A stretch of 64,000 bases of DNA, from NCBI GenBank assembly GCA_028673005.1, contig CM054113.1:173150837-173214836 (forward strand), in the 5' to 3' direction. Positions 30,035-42,016 of the stretch are shown in pieces; within the stretch, counting starts at the first letter, position 1, and each line of letters opens with the position of its first letter. The stretch is from Tanypteryx hageni. Lineage: Eukaryota > Arthropoda > Insecta > Odonata > Petaluridae. Made by a program: the position numbers and the translations under genes. The notes under the pieces are model-generated. The model made no database searches and was not told the DNA's origin. It was given only the letters and a program-made list of their open reading frames with translations.

Positions 30035-33000
30035 GCGCGACTTAACACTGGATATGTGGAACATTCGAGTCTTTTTCCAACACGTACAGAGAGGACAGTG
30101 CCACTTAACTTCATGTCACGTCTTCCCCGGCATGTCTCTCTGCGCAGTTTTTTTCGAGTGCTTATCTTTTTTTAATGCAGCACTTCTTATTTCAGGTCAC
30201 CTTTATATTTTTTATTCCCGTGCTATTTTTTGGGATCTAACACTCTTAAGGGTATTTTTCTGGAGAATTTCGTTATCGTTCCGATCGAAATAGCATTTTA
30301 CGTGCACTATTGGTTCCGACATTTCTCCATAAGCGCCTCGAATCTCGCGAATACATATTTTTCTCAAAAAATATTCTCAGTCCTCCCCTACACTATTCTA
30401 GTTATTGTTGGAAAAGAAGGAACTGTGCGTGTTTTTTATCAGGATTTCTTTTTCCACAATAATCCTTTTTCGGCTTGATTACACTTTCCTCGCTGCTCTC
30501 ATTTTATACGGTGATATAATTTCGTTACGTCTTTTCGCTTTTTCTATTTTTTATATTCGAAGGCGTCCTCGCCCTTTTCGTACTCCTCCTCTACCTGCGT
30601 TCCAAGTTTCGCGATAATTGGAAAGTACCGCTCTAAAAAGTTTTCAGACGCCGTGAAGTAGAAGGGTGGAGCGAGTGAGATGGAGCAAGAGAGATACCGA
30701 GAAGTAGACGGACAGGTATGCGAAAACTTATAATTAGCTCTCCAGTTACGAGCCGCCCGCGTAAATTTAATTTCCTGCTCCAATTATGCGATTTGAGAAA
30801 ATTTGCGCTGGGTTCGTATGGCGTCGCGTAGCGTGCGAATATTAGCGAACGGGAGAGAGAAAAAAAGTTGAATCTTACAATTAGAAGGGCGTCAAAACAG
30901 AGGAAAAAACGCGGAGGAAAAAAATTCTGCCCCGAGAGAGAAAGTGCGTCCCTACGTCGTAATCCGGCGGGAAAGACGGGTCTCCTCTCCCGTTTGCTCG
31001 CGTGTTCGTCCGCGTTCGGCGCGGGAATCTAATCAGGCTCGGATCGTTTCGTTGGGTCACCTGTACGTTTGAATCGTATGCTAGATTTCGACGGAATTAT
31101 ATGGCGCGTGGGAGAGGGGGAGAAATGGAGTAAGGGGAGGAGGGGGCGGCGGTAAAGATTATCCTAATCGCGACACAATAATCCGCATCGAATTAATCGA
31201 AAGGCTTCCGCGATGCTGTTTAATAATTGACTCCTACGCTCTATATTATTCGGATGGCGTCCGCAGCGGAGGGGGGTGGGAGGAAGAGGGGTAATGAGAT
31301 GGGGAGGAGGGGGGGGGAGAGGTAATTGGACGGGGAGGAGAGGGGAGAGAGGTAATTGGATGGGGAGAGGGGAAAAGGGGTAGGATGGAGGGGGGGAGGG
31401 GTAAGGGGATGAGGTGAAGAGCGCAATCACTTCGCATGCAAGGGGCTTATTCTGGCTCTCTCTTGTTCGTCGCGTTCGCCCCATGCCGAAGCTTTCAATC
31501 GATTCGATAATTCCAGTTCGATTAGATGGCCGCTTCAGTCGCCGCGCATTAAGCCGAGGGCTCGAGATTAATTGCTTGCCTACCGTTTCCATCAGAGTTT
31601 TCTTCTATTTGCTAATTTCGATAATGTTTTCGGCGTAACTCGTCGAAATGTTTCTTTTTTTTGACCAATCGAATTTTGCATTCTTTTTAAGGCGGCGGTG
31701 TGCCTGGTCGGTGGCCGCGTTGTATTGCATTGCTTCTTGCCGTGATTATACTTGATGTTCGCTATAATCGTTGTTATCGTGGCTTACCCAGCACAATCTG
31801 CACGTCGGCTTCGTCGTTTCTCGTTGCGGTGGTCTCGGGTTGGCATTTGTATGCTATAATCATAAATTGTGGTATTTGGTCGAGTTTATAAATCCGCATT
31901 TATGATTATTGAATGCCGTGAATTTTTTATCGGTTTTTATTTTCTTCTTTCTTTCTGCGAGAATAAAGAGTTAAATTGTAGTTTTTTGTTGAAGTTGTGG
32001 TATGTCTTGCGTAAATTTTCGCGTATTTATTTTTTCATTGCAAATGTTACATTGAAGTGTTCGCGAGAAGCAGTCAAAATAAATGCGAGGCAAAGAAAGA
32101 TCATCTTGAAATAATTTTCTTGAACTTAGTTTAACTATGCCAATCTTGGAGAATTTTTTCCAGAATTTTTCTAAATGTTATACTTACACAATAATCAAAT
32201 GTTCGGATGATTTCATAGCATTTCTCGCCCAGATATACCATGTAATATATCACAAAAATGTACCATTTCGGGCAGTTTCATGCTTATCAAACGTAGCTCT
32301 ATAGCTTTCTCAGTTGCCTTGGCCTCCTCGTTATTTGCCTGTATCAAGCTTTTATTTTTGCGTACATTAAGAGGGCCTGGAATTTTCGTTTTTATGGCGG
32401 AGTTTTTTGCTAAATTATGAGATTCGATAATTCAGCCATGAATACATAATTAACAGCTCTTTTATCGCACCGGGACCTTAATAATCTTGCTTCTCTCTTA
32501 GGTTTGTTTTTTGTGACTTTCCAAATATTTCTTTGTTTAGGGAACCGCTAAAGTGTTAATACACGAAGTACGAGTAATGATAAGCTTTTTTCTTTTGCAT
32601 ATTCTCGCACGCCTATTATTTGTTGCAGTGGATGGGGAAAATATCATTCATTCATTTCTTTCGTGAGACAATTATATCATTAAATACATACGGTGATAAT
32701 CCAAAGTGGCGCACGCAATATTGGTTTCCTTCGAAACCTCTAGGACCTGGGCCGTAGAACAATATCGTTCTGCCTGTGGCCCACTCTTGAGGTCCTCCCT
32801 CACATCCTCTCTCTGGAACCTTCTCCGATTCGGACCCTTTAATCTCCTCCTTCCCTTCCTGTGTGTTGCGTATGCCGCCCTTATCTGTCTTCTTGGACGG
32901 AATTGGAAGAGGAGGAGGTTGGGGTTTCTACGAAAGTGTCGCTGGTACAAAGGTTGGTTTGTAGGGATGTTCTCTGAGAAGGGACGGAAGAGCAAAGGAG

Positions 33001-34555
33001 AAGTAAGGGTACGGCGGACGGTAAAGGAGGAGAGAAAGAGTATAGGGTTAATTAACGCCTGGATTCTTTCTTGGATGATGTGGCGTCCTCTCTTCTGGGC
33101 ATCTGCTACCGATATCCATTGTGTCTTTGCTCCCGCTCCCCCGTTCCCCCTTGCTGCCTTCCTCCCATTTTTTCCTCGCGTGCACGGACAGATACGTACA
33201 CCTCCAGTTCCGCTTGAACTTCACGTCGGCCTTATCGTTTTCCCATCCCGACGTAGCATCCCGAGAAGTTTGCCGTCTCCGTGGTATCTCGTGTCGCGCA
33301 TTTTGTTACGTGTCCCTTCCGAGAAGCCAGTGAGAAGCATCCGAGGAAATGGCAGTTGCGCGCGCGTCAAGCGTGCATCATCTCGTTTTTATGTGTCAAA
33401 GTTCTTAACGTGCTTGGAATAATTTGTATGCATCTTCTCAGTAGGTTTAGACTTAGGTTTTCTGGGAGCAGGACTGGATTTTGAATTTATTATCCCATTT
33501 AATAAACGAACATCCTTTTTTAACGATTTTTTTTCTTAAAATCGCTTATTTATTCGGTTAGTCTGTCGGTCTGCGTGGGCAATATTCCTGGCATCCTGCG
33601 ATCTGGAGAGTGTAACATTTCAGGATAAATTGATCTGTATGAAATATATGGTAAAAATTTCGTAGACCTAGGATTAGCTGCTGGGGAATAATCGGTGTGT
33701 GTTGAAAAAAACTCCTTATGTAATTTGCTCTGCAATTCTTCCCTCACTTTTTCTCTCTGTACTTGTGAAACACTACTTTTTTAATCGTCATCAGTTATTT
33801 TGTATCCTTCCTGGAGAGACAATTCCACGAATGTTACCGTACGATGCATCTCACATAGCGAGTACTCCGCTGGATGAATGTTAATATCTCTCTCATTACC
33901 TATAAAGTCACTATTTTGTTTGGATTGCCAATACTGATTGAGTAGCTTTCGTCCGCTGTCGCTCTTCCCTCCTGATTACCATGCAAGCCGATGTCTTTCA
34001 GTGCAAAAAGGTTTTTTCATCGAGCCTTTAAATGCGATTACCCCTGCAGAGGAATTTTCTTCGAAAGGAATCGTATTTATTCTTTTATTTCAATTCCGCG
34101 ATTCGCTTCCCTTCTCCTATTTTATCTCGCTGAAAAACGAGGAAAGGAAAGAGGGAACGTAACGCCGTGGAAATCTGGAGTGAGTTGGTCTATCTGAACA
34201 CCTCCACTGGATTTTTCCTAGATAGTTAGGGAGAAAAAGGAATGAAAGGGGAGATAGGTGAATTGCTTGCTCCCCCTTTCTATTCCTTCTAGCTGAAGGA
34301 AAATACGATTTGAAATTATGAACTTCGGATGAAATTCCTCTCTTTCTATGTCTCTCTCACTCTCTCTTTCCGTCTTAATCGAAGCCTCTCACCGCCTTAT
34401 GCAGTTGTGTGTTCTTCGAATACCTGTCTTCTGTCGGAGTTTTAAATATATATTTTGTTTATCGCCCCTCTTGTCCGCACCTTTCACACACGCATACACT
34501 AGAAAACATACACGTACCCTAATTTATTCACACATGCTTCCAAAGTAATTATGGG
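30035..34555. other. Non-coding stretch, no gene recognised
   Basis: It contains CpG-rich DNA at 30800-31150, a G-rich minisatellite at 31264-31415 and C/T-rich parts at 33120-33260. The 238-codon plus-strand frame at 32706-33422 and its minus-strand partner (32672-32995) have no family resemblance; their length follows from the skewed composition. Confidence 0.5.
31264..31415. repeat. G-rich minisatellite, possible G-quadruplex former
   Basis: Units of about 25-37 bp such as GGGGAGGAG..GAGAGGTAATTGGA repeat about four times, with GGTAATTGGA recurring and G runs up to 10. The plus strand has dozens of GGGG blocks with short loops, so G-quadruplex formation is plausible. The C-rich complement explains the proline/leucine/serine-rich minus-strand frames here, which are not genes. 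Confidence 0.8.
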
Positions 34556-34559
34556 GTCC

Positions 34560-35330
34560 TTCTATTCCTTCTCATATTTTTCCTTTCTCGCTTCCTAACT
34601 TCCCTTATATATTGCTTTCGTTTAATTTGAGATCCCTCTGTTTTCTCTCTCCTTCCCATTTGCATTTCTCTCCACTTTCTCCTTCTCTAACTTTACCTTG
34701 TTTCATTATGGTCCCTTTCCGCTTCTATTTTCTTCGCAATAACTCATATTTTCCTCGATAACTTTCGTTCCTTTGTTCTTTTGCATTTTCGTAATATACC
34801 ATTTTCTCTCTCATTCTCTTTCTGCCGTTTATTTATTTTTATCGTATCTTTATCTCTCGTTCTTTGATATAATCCACTCTTTATGTAAAAACAACTCATT
34901 TTTTCCCTTTTTTCTCTCATTCAATTCCTTTTGAATCCTCTCGTTGTTATTCCCTTCCATTCATTCCCTCCCATTCATTATGCTTTTTAGCCGTTTTCCT
35001 TCGCATTTTTTCTTTCTCTATCACATTTCCTTTTAACGTTTCCTTTCCGGTTTTACGCTTTCGCACTTTCGTCCTTTCCTTTCGTGTATATCTCGCCTTA
35101 ACGATCTCACTTCCTCTCTCCTCCATCCCCTCTCTCTCTTTGCTCCACTTTGTCCTTATCTGTCCTTTTCCTTCCTCGCTGCTTTTTTCGGGACACGCCT
35201 CGACCTCGCCTTCCGTCTTCTCTCCTTTTCCCTCGTTTCCCTCTTCCTCCTTCGCTCCCGATTAATTCTTCGCTCTTCTCAGCCTCTTCCGCGCCTCCCT
35301 CCCTCCTCTTCCGTTTCCTCCCCAAACGAC
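34560..35330. repeat. Long polypyrimidine (C/T) tract
   Basis: About 770 bp of the plus strand are overwhelmingly C and T, becoming C-richer toward 35100-35320 (CCTCCCTCCCTCCTCTT). Stop codons cannot occur without purines, so long open frames here are artefacts. Such tracts can form triplex DNA. Confidence 0.75.
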
Positions 35331-35334
35331 TGTG

Positions 35335-36721
35335 AGATCTGCGAAACTCTCGTAATGAATTCCGAAGGTATTGCGAAATTCTGAGTAGAAGTGTTTAGAT
35401 GGTGGGGTTAGTGGGGAAGGAGGTTGGGAGAAGATGGAATGGATTGTATGTGTGGACATACGCGTGCGCGTGTGTGTGTGTGTGTACATACATACTAAAA
35501 AGTAAGCTATTTCTATGGGTGTTTTTCTGCTTTTTAAATTAATCTGCTACACAGAGAAATAGAACCTATTAGAAATAAATATTATGAAAACATAGAGAAC
35601 TGTTACATATAAGAGAAAGTTATTTATATAGTTCACCATGGAAACAGGTAGCTTATTGCAATAATAAGTAAGATATCCGAAAATCAATAGCTTTCTTTTT
35701 ATGGGCATGGGTGTGTGTAGAGAGAGGGGGATGAGGGTTAAGGGAGGCTAAAAAAAGATGGACAGAAAGCAGGATACCGTTTCGAGAGAGCCTACAGGAC
35801 TGGATAGCTCGAACAAAGAAGAATGAAATAGCCGGCTTTCCTGTAAGGTGTATTTCTACGAATGGATGAATGGAAGTCGTAATGTCAAGCTGACGGAGAT
35901 GGCGCACTTAAGGAATATTTGAATGCCTAAGGGAATTGGGAGAGAGAGGAAGGAGAGGTTTATGGAATTGGACGCGCGTTCTCCTTTCACGGGAGTTGTT
36001 TTCGTTTTTATTATCCAAGACTGTAAAAGAGATGTCGATTTCGTTATGCGCCTGCAATCCAGTGGGAATTTCGTCGTAGTACCGAATCCTATAGGATACG
36101 GTAACTTGTCTTAGGTGTTTTGTCTTATGAAATTCATGTCTACTTATTACTTAAAATCGTTCAACATTATGAACAAACCTCTCCTGGACCTACATTGGCA
36201 CTTGCAAGTCACCAAAACCGTTCGGGAGGAGGTGCCGTTGTATCATACCTAAATTACATTAAACCTATGTTAGTCTGTCTTATAGTGCTTGGATAAAAAG
36301 GACCAGTATTGCCTATCTGTCATAGAGATTATATCCACGTATTTTCTTTTGCACTATCAGTACGCTCATTATCACCAGTAGGAACAAATATAGCGCGCAC
36401 ACATCCTCAATAAATTCTTGTCCGCCCAATATTTCGAAGAGTTCCCGTTTTTATTCCATTCCTCTAGACTTCACACCTCAAGTATGAAGATATTTCTGCA
36501 GCAAGCGTCCTTGCCGTACAAAAAACTTTTTTCATGATTACTTCGAGGGTCAGAAGTAGTGGGAAGCTTTCGGACCATCGAACGACCGAAAAAAATTCGG
36601 CTAACTCGCTCTCACGAGAGGAATGAGATCTCGTCGGAATCCAATATCTTCGCGGGCGGATGCAAAGGACCCCAGCGCCCGAATCGTGGTCCACGGCTTG
36701 TCCTCTCTCCTTTTATCTCTC

Positions 36722-36753
<32 letters not shown>

Positions 36754-38920
36754 ATCTCTTGATTAGGGAAGACCCGAAAACACGACATAGGGGACGGACG
36801 CACAATAGGCGTAGTTGATGCAATCGTTAATAGACAACGCGGTGCACATGGTCCCGACATTGGACGCGAAGGGGCGTTGCGGTCATCGTAGATTATCCCT
36901 AATTGCTTTGGCGACGCGTCATGTGAGGGGGAAGGAAGGGGACGAGAGGGAGACGACAACAAGAGAGAATCAGAGCTCCGAAACGAGGATGGAGCGGATC
37001 GAATCTTGCTGAACAGACACGAGTAGTGGAGTCGTTAGGTATTGCGTGTGGGTGTGTAGAGAAATTGAGAAATTAAGAGAGGGAGCGAAGGCAAAGCGGG
37101 AAGAGGTATTCGTGGTGACGTAGGATTGTAATATTTCCTTCTTGAAAGTACCTCTCGTAATGGCATAGGATCAGTTCAAGGGCAATTGAGTCAGGTGCGA
37201 AAAATTGCTTGCATGTGCGTATCTTACTTACATAACATCTTGCCTATCTTTCCGGAGTTATTTTTAGAATTTTGCATTGGCTACACCGATGACCTTTGTC
37301 CTTGAACACAGTTGAGGAAAATCTGTCCATGAAACGAAAATGGAACTCGCGCTACAGTTGATTCCCAAGGGATGTGCTGGCTGGTTCGAGGACGGTTTCA
37401 GAATGTTTTACGCTTGAATTCTCTCTATAATTATAATATTTAAGAAATCGCGTCTGACGATTGCTAATATCATGTAGTATGTTTAGGAACTATCGTTTTT
37501 ATCACAGTTTAATCTAGTTCAGAAACCGTCTTGGCATTAAGTCCAGAATTTCGCCACGATTCACAGAGATTCATAAATCACGTACGAAGTCTGTTTCGTA
37601 CCCTTTATATATTTCTAGAAAAATGCATGTTGGAAAATTTATCTGCGTTGAATATAGATCTTGAAGCTCCGCGGAAGATGATAGCGCCTTATAATAAATT
37701 TATGAATCCTTGATGCTAATTTATTTTTAATAATGCCTTCATTTTAATTTGGTTCCTTTCCATTAAAAACGCTGCGGGTGTCTTTGGGCTTTGTTTACGC
37801 GTTCCTCAATTTATTTCACTCGTATTGGCATAAAAGATTCATTTTATGTCGGAGAAAAGAATTGTTTAATTATGCAGAAGTATACCGCGGAAGCATTGTT
37901 ATTACAAATCCTCGAGTTGATTCGTTTCTTAGCGGCCGCGTCCTGCCCGATTATTAAATACCTCCAGTTGATTGAAAGGGTTCGCTCGGCATACAAAACG
38001 AGGAATTGCATGAGGGGGAGAGAGAGAGAGAGATCAGAAAAATAATCAAGCAGTTGAAAGCACTCTATTTATTGTTGATCAATATTATGTATATTTAAGA
38101 TCTGAATTGGAACGATGAAAACGAGATAGTTTCTTAAATAAGTTTGTACAGGGGAAGTTTTTTTGTATATTATAGTACAGCAATGAAAAACAACCACTTG
38201 GCCATTTTAAAATTAACCCTGACAATGCCTACGTAAATGAAAGATGTAGAGTAACTATAACTTGATAGCAAATTTGTTTATATCTGACGTTGCTATAATA
38301 AAATCCAAGCATTGCATATGATAAAATCGTTAGATACGATCAGGTTATGAAAAGGATGAGCTGAAATTGTATATTATTTACGTCATAGCGATATATGGAT
38401 TTGTCAGAATGAAATGATCACATCAAATTATTGTGCTATTTTGTAATGTTTTTCGTAATTGATTAAAACTCCGGTGTAATTTACATTTTAAGCTGGAGAA
38501 AAGTGGTTGTAATAAAATTAGTACTCTGGTTTTCCTATTTTTGTGCTCTAACGATGCGTTCTCTTTTAATTCAATTTGTATAATTTTCCTGCTTTATTAA
38601 ATTTTTCTTCAATTAGATATTCATTCACAAACTCCGTTTAAAATTTACGCCATCTTACGGAGAATGTATTTTTATTTATAGCAATGTCGTGGAAAATTTA
38701 ATAATCTCGCATACTCCTTTCCTATACATTTCATTGGACAACAAACCTTTCAGCGCTCGTTGAAATTTAAATATATGGGTTATTAGAGGTAAAGGGTGCA
38801 AAAGGAATTTAATTAATGCATTCTTGGAGTTCCCGAGTATAAAATAATTTAAAATTTTAAGTTGTGATGTTATTCTCAAATTTTTTAGTTTTTAAAAAGT
38901 ATTGTCCTAAATTAAATATA
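35335..38920. other. Non-coding stretch, no gene recognised
   Basis: Mixed composition with a (GT)n run at about 35469-35485, a (TC)n run at 36715-36753 and a short (GA)n at 38017-38032. No transposon ends or exons are convincing. 37400-38900 is AT-rich and featureless. Confidence 0.5.
36715..36753. repeat. (TC)n microsatellite
   Basis: TC repeats with two A interruptions (TATCTC) inside a C/T-rich segment. Confidence 0.9.
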
Positions 38921-38924
38921 TTGA

Positions 38925-39014
38925 CATGAGGAAGACTACGGAACATAGGAGTATGTAGAAAACCAGGTTTAGCCATTGATAATCACGCACCTGTCTACGG
39001 CTAGACTGCCTTGA
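38925..39014 (+). mobile_element. 5'-truncated LINE 3'-end fragment, ~90 bp
   Basis: It aligns along its whole length with the 3' end of the LINE at 29064-29384. Both carry the pattern GGAGTAT.T.GA.AACCAGGTTT, then AATCA and CACCTGTCTACGG or GACCTGTCTACGG, then AGACT.CCT. The reading frame has TAG where the other copy has a Trp codon and ends at the equivalent stop (..RFSH then TGA). The ATGATGAT tail is not preserved. It is a dead-on-arrival fragment of the same or a closely related family. Confidence 0.8.
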
Positions 39015-40425
39015 AGTTATCGGGTAGGTCTTTATCATATAGAGTTGGATCTCGTTAAATCGGAAGTCTGTGGTCAAATTTTGATTAATCAAAGTATTTC
39101 TTCCCATTAGCGTTCCTGTATATAGAAGTTCTAGCACTAGAGTTACATCAACATAATTACACCAGCTAAGTATGGAACTGTTATTAATCAAAAAAGTCGC
39201 TGAGGCAATAATAAAATAATAGCATGTTGTCGGAAATAGGACAATAATGGAAAAATGTTTAAAAAATCGCAAGAAACTGTCATACTTATATTTGAGGAAA
39301 GAAATTTATTCCTGTACGAATACAGCGATAATTATATCTACGGAGGAATTTTATTTTGGAAAGCAAGTTTTCGGGACTTCTGTGTTGAGGGCCATATACG
39401 TTTCCTTCAGTTTCTTTAATACCAGGTTTATCGATTGCAGTTTTTTATCACACGCACATATTTGATCTGTCACCGTAGCATATGAGGAGAACCTTCCCTA
39501 GAGGTTTGGATCCCGGAGTAAATAAACCAGGCTGTATTTGAGGTAGCGCGTGATCCAAGACGTCGCTTAAGTCCGCTCTATTCTATGGACGACTCTGAGT
39601 TTGAGACAACTTATTAAACTATTTTAAAGAAGGGTGTCTTGACTAATAATTGTAATCTATTAATGTATTTCTCCAGTGATTTTCTTCGAAAGAGATGTGA
39701 GGGAAAAGGAAACTATCCTTTTCTCGCTTTCTGGAGAAAGGATTTGGCACCGTCGCAAAGACAGAAAGAGGAAGAGAGAAAGAGAGAGATAAGAGTCTTC
39801 CCTTAGCGCTTTTGCTTTGTAGGAGAAAAAAGAATGGGGAAGATTTCGATCGCCCTGGAGAAAATGGAAGAGGACCATTCCTCTCAGGAATAACTCCGGC
39901 AGATGTTAGTTCCTCCTTGAGCCAAAAAGGGGAAGAGAATGCGTCTCTTTTTGGCTTCGCTTTTTCGCCGGTAGGCTGCGTCGGAATTGCTCTGTTTCTT
40001 CATCCATTCCTTCCTACTACTACTTCCTTTATCTTTCTACCTTCTCCTCCTCTCTCCCTTCCTTCTCCCAATTTGTTTCTCTCCCCTCTCCACTTCCCTT
40101 TTTCTCCCAACTCTCATCCCCTCTTAATTTGGCGCCACGTACCAAGAACACCTGCCCTGGTATCCTCGTCGCCGATCCACCCAACTCTCTATCTTTTCCT
40201 CTCCTCATTCTCTCATCACACGCACCCATGACGACAACTTCTCTTACCCGTCTTCGCGCAATATTTTATTCTCCCCCTTAGCTATCTCGCTGCAAATTTT
40301 TTTCCATTGCTCCTTTTTCTATTTAATTTTGTTTAATTTTCTGTATCGTCTCCTTGATTTTTCTCCTTTTGATTGTTTCTCTTTCCTCCCGTGCCGTCGT
40401 TCTCTCGTCAAGCGGTCATTCTCCA
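39015..40425. other. Non-coding stretch, partly C/T-rich
   Basis: GAGTTGGATCTCGTTAAATCGG at about 39041-39062 resembles a pogo-type terminus, but no partner was found. Sequence at 40010-40230 is strongly pyrimidine-rich. No gene is recognised. Confidence 0.45.
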
Positions 40426-40427
40426 TA

Positions 40428-40771
40428 CACTGCAACCTCGTTTATCCGGAACGGACATCGAACCGGTTAAACGAAATCCGGGGTGACAAGTTCTTAGCGG
40501 AAATGGTTTACTTGAAGCAAAACTCAATTAAATATGAATATGTGGTTATGTTTTTGTACCAAGCGAAATGAAAATGCTGGAATGTGGGTATATTAAAAAA
40601 TTACACTGGCAAAAAGGCATAGATTGTTTAAACAACTGCGTTTTGAAAGGAAAATTATTTCCTTTTTCTCTCTGCCTCGCTTACCTCTGAGATGAGCCTT
40701 AATCTATTGGCATCGTATCGTTCGGTGGTTATTGGTTTCGCATGAGCGTTTCGATAAACGATGTTTTAGTG
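40428..40771. mobile_element. pogo/Tigger-like MITE, 344 bp, TA target duplication
   Basis: The left end CACTGCAACCTCGTTTATCC and the reverse complement of the right end, CACTAAAACATCGTTTATCG, agree at 15 of the first 20 positions. TA flanks both sides (40426-40427 and 40772-40773). ACCTCGTTTATCCGGA is the characteristic opening of pogo/Tigger elements. The interior is non-coding; ACCGGTTAAACGAAATCCGGGG at about 40462-40483 is a subterminal echo of the end. Confidence 0.75.
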
Positions 40772-40773
40772 TA

Positions 40774-41424
40774 CTTTCAATGAGTCACTTGTTAACCTCG
40801 TAGTTTTATAATTGAGTTTGCCATTCCCTCTTCTAAGAAAAAATAAATGGTTGTAGCAAGGAATCCTCTTCAATTGGAAACACCTAGAATATATCTAATG
40901 TTTGAGATACCCACTGAAAAGAACGTGTTTAGTCATAATTCCCCTTCATGCTCCATTGCGGTTTTATCTCCATGTAGTTCATGTGACTTAAGCCTTTAAT
41001 GGACCTTTTTCCCTCTAAAAAACTCTTATCAGTTTTGCTTCCTTTTAACGAACTGTTTTTCTTCACTGCGTTTTCTCATCATCTCGCTCGAAGGGTTTCT
41101 CGTTTTATTCATTTCCCTCTTTGTTTTTTCTATCTCTCCCGTGTTTATTCTTATAAACCGTTTCCTCTTATTTTTGCTTTCTCCGCGTTTTCTTTTTTTA
41201 TTTTTTTCTTGGATTTATGAACCTTTCGGATCTCCTGCTCTTTCCCTCACTCCGCGAAACATAATTCGTTCCCCCTCCTCACTACTTTGCGTGGTAAATG
41301 TGGTAATTTTAAAATACGCTTTCGTATTTTCTTTGTTATAGGCCATACTTCTTCTTTTTTTCTTCTCATTACTAAATCAATCATTTCTCTTCATGGAGAT
41401 GGGTTGAATTCTGAAGACCATGTA
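40774..41424. other. T/C-rich non-coding stretch
   Basis: Pyrimidine-rich from about 41010 to 41370, which generates hydrophobic-looking forward frames rich in Phe, Leu and Ser. No gene is supported. Confidence 0.5.
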
Positions 41425-41432
41425 GTCGGAAC

Positions 41433-42008
41433 TAGAGGTTTGCACTGGTATGATATTTTCCACCCATACCCGCAGAATATTAGCCCATATCCGACCCGTA
41501 GCCGCAGGCTATTAAACCTCACAGGTCTACTTGTCCGACCCGTCCCATATTTTTCTAACTGTCCGGTCCAACTCGAGACACAAATCCGTAGCAAGAAATC
41601 GTGAAAAAATAAAAATATTATTTCTGAGTCACAGTCGTTTATTTTGTATAAATTCAAATTAAATGCAACTGTACATAAACATTCATTTTTAAGATCGAAA
41701 AAATGTATTTAAATTATCTACAATTTATTTTTACAAGCATTATAAATTTTACCAAAGAATTTAATAGAAAAAAGGAACCAAAATCAAAATTATTAGTAAT
41801 GTCGTCAGATTGTTTTAAGTCAATATATGCAGTCAGTTCGTCTGGAGAAATATGATTGCATTGGAATTAAAAGTATTTTTCGTACCCGATCTTTACCTGC
41901 ACCGGTGCCTTTTGTGTACGAACCCGCATGGAAGCACTATATACCCGACCCGCAACTTTGGTTGCGGGTACCCGCGGGTCGGGTAAACTGCGCGTATGCA
42001 GGCCTCTA
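41433..42008. mobile_element. hAT non-autonomous element, 576 bp
   Basis: The left end TAGAGGTTTGCAC and the reverse complement of the right end, TAGAGGCCTGCAT, agree at 10 of 13 positions. Flanks GTCGGAAC (41425-41432) and GGCGGAAC (42009-42016) form an 8-bp target duplication with one mismatch. Repeated CCGACCCG and GGGTCGGGT blocks near both ends (41492-41542 and 41947-41985) match the TAGAGG..GGGTCGGGTA class of hAT termini. The interior is AT-rich without a transposase frame. Confidence 0.85.
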
Positions 42009-42016
42009 GGCGGAAC

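Noticed and set aside
32706..33422. 238-codon plus-strand ORF and opposite 107-codon ORF
   Set aside because: Composition is skewed, frames overlap on both strands, and no recognisable motif is present. I could not tie it to any transposon protein.
39041..39062. pogo-like end GAGTTGGATCTCGTTAAATCGG
   Set aside because: No partner terminus or TA-flanked boundary could be paired with it.
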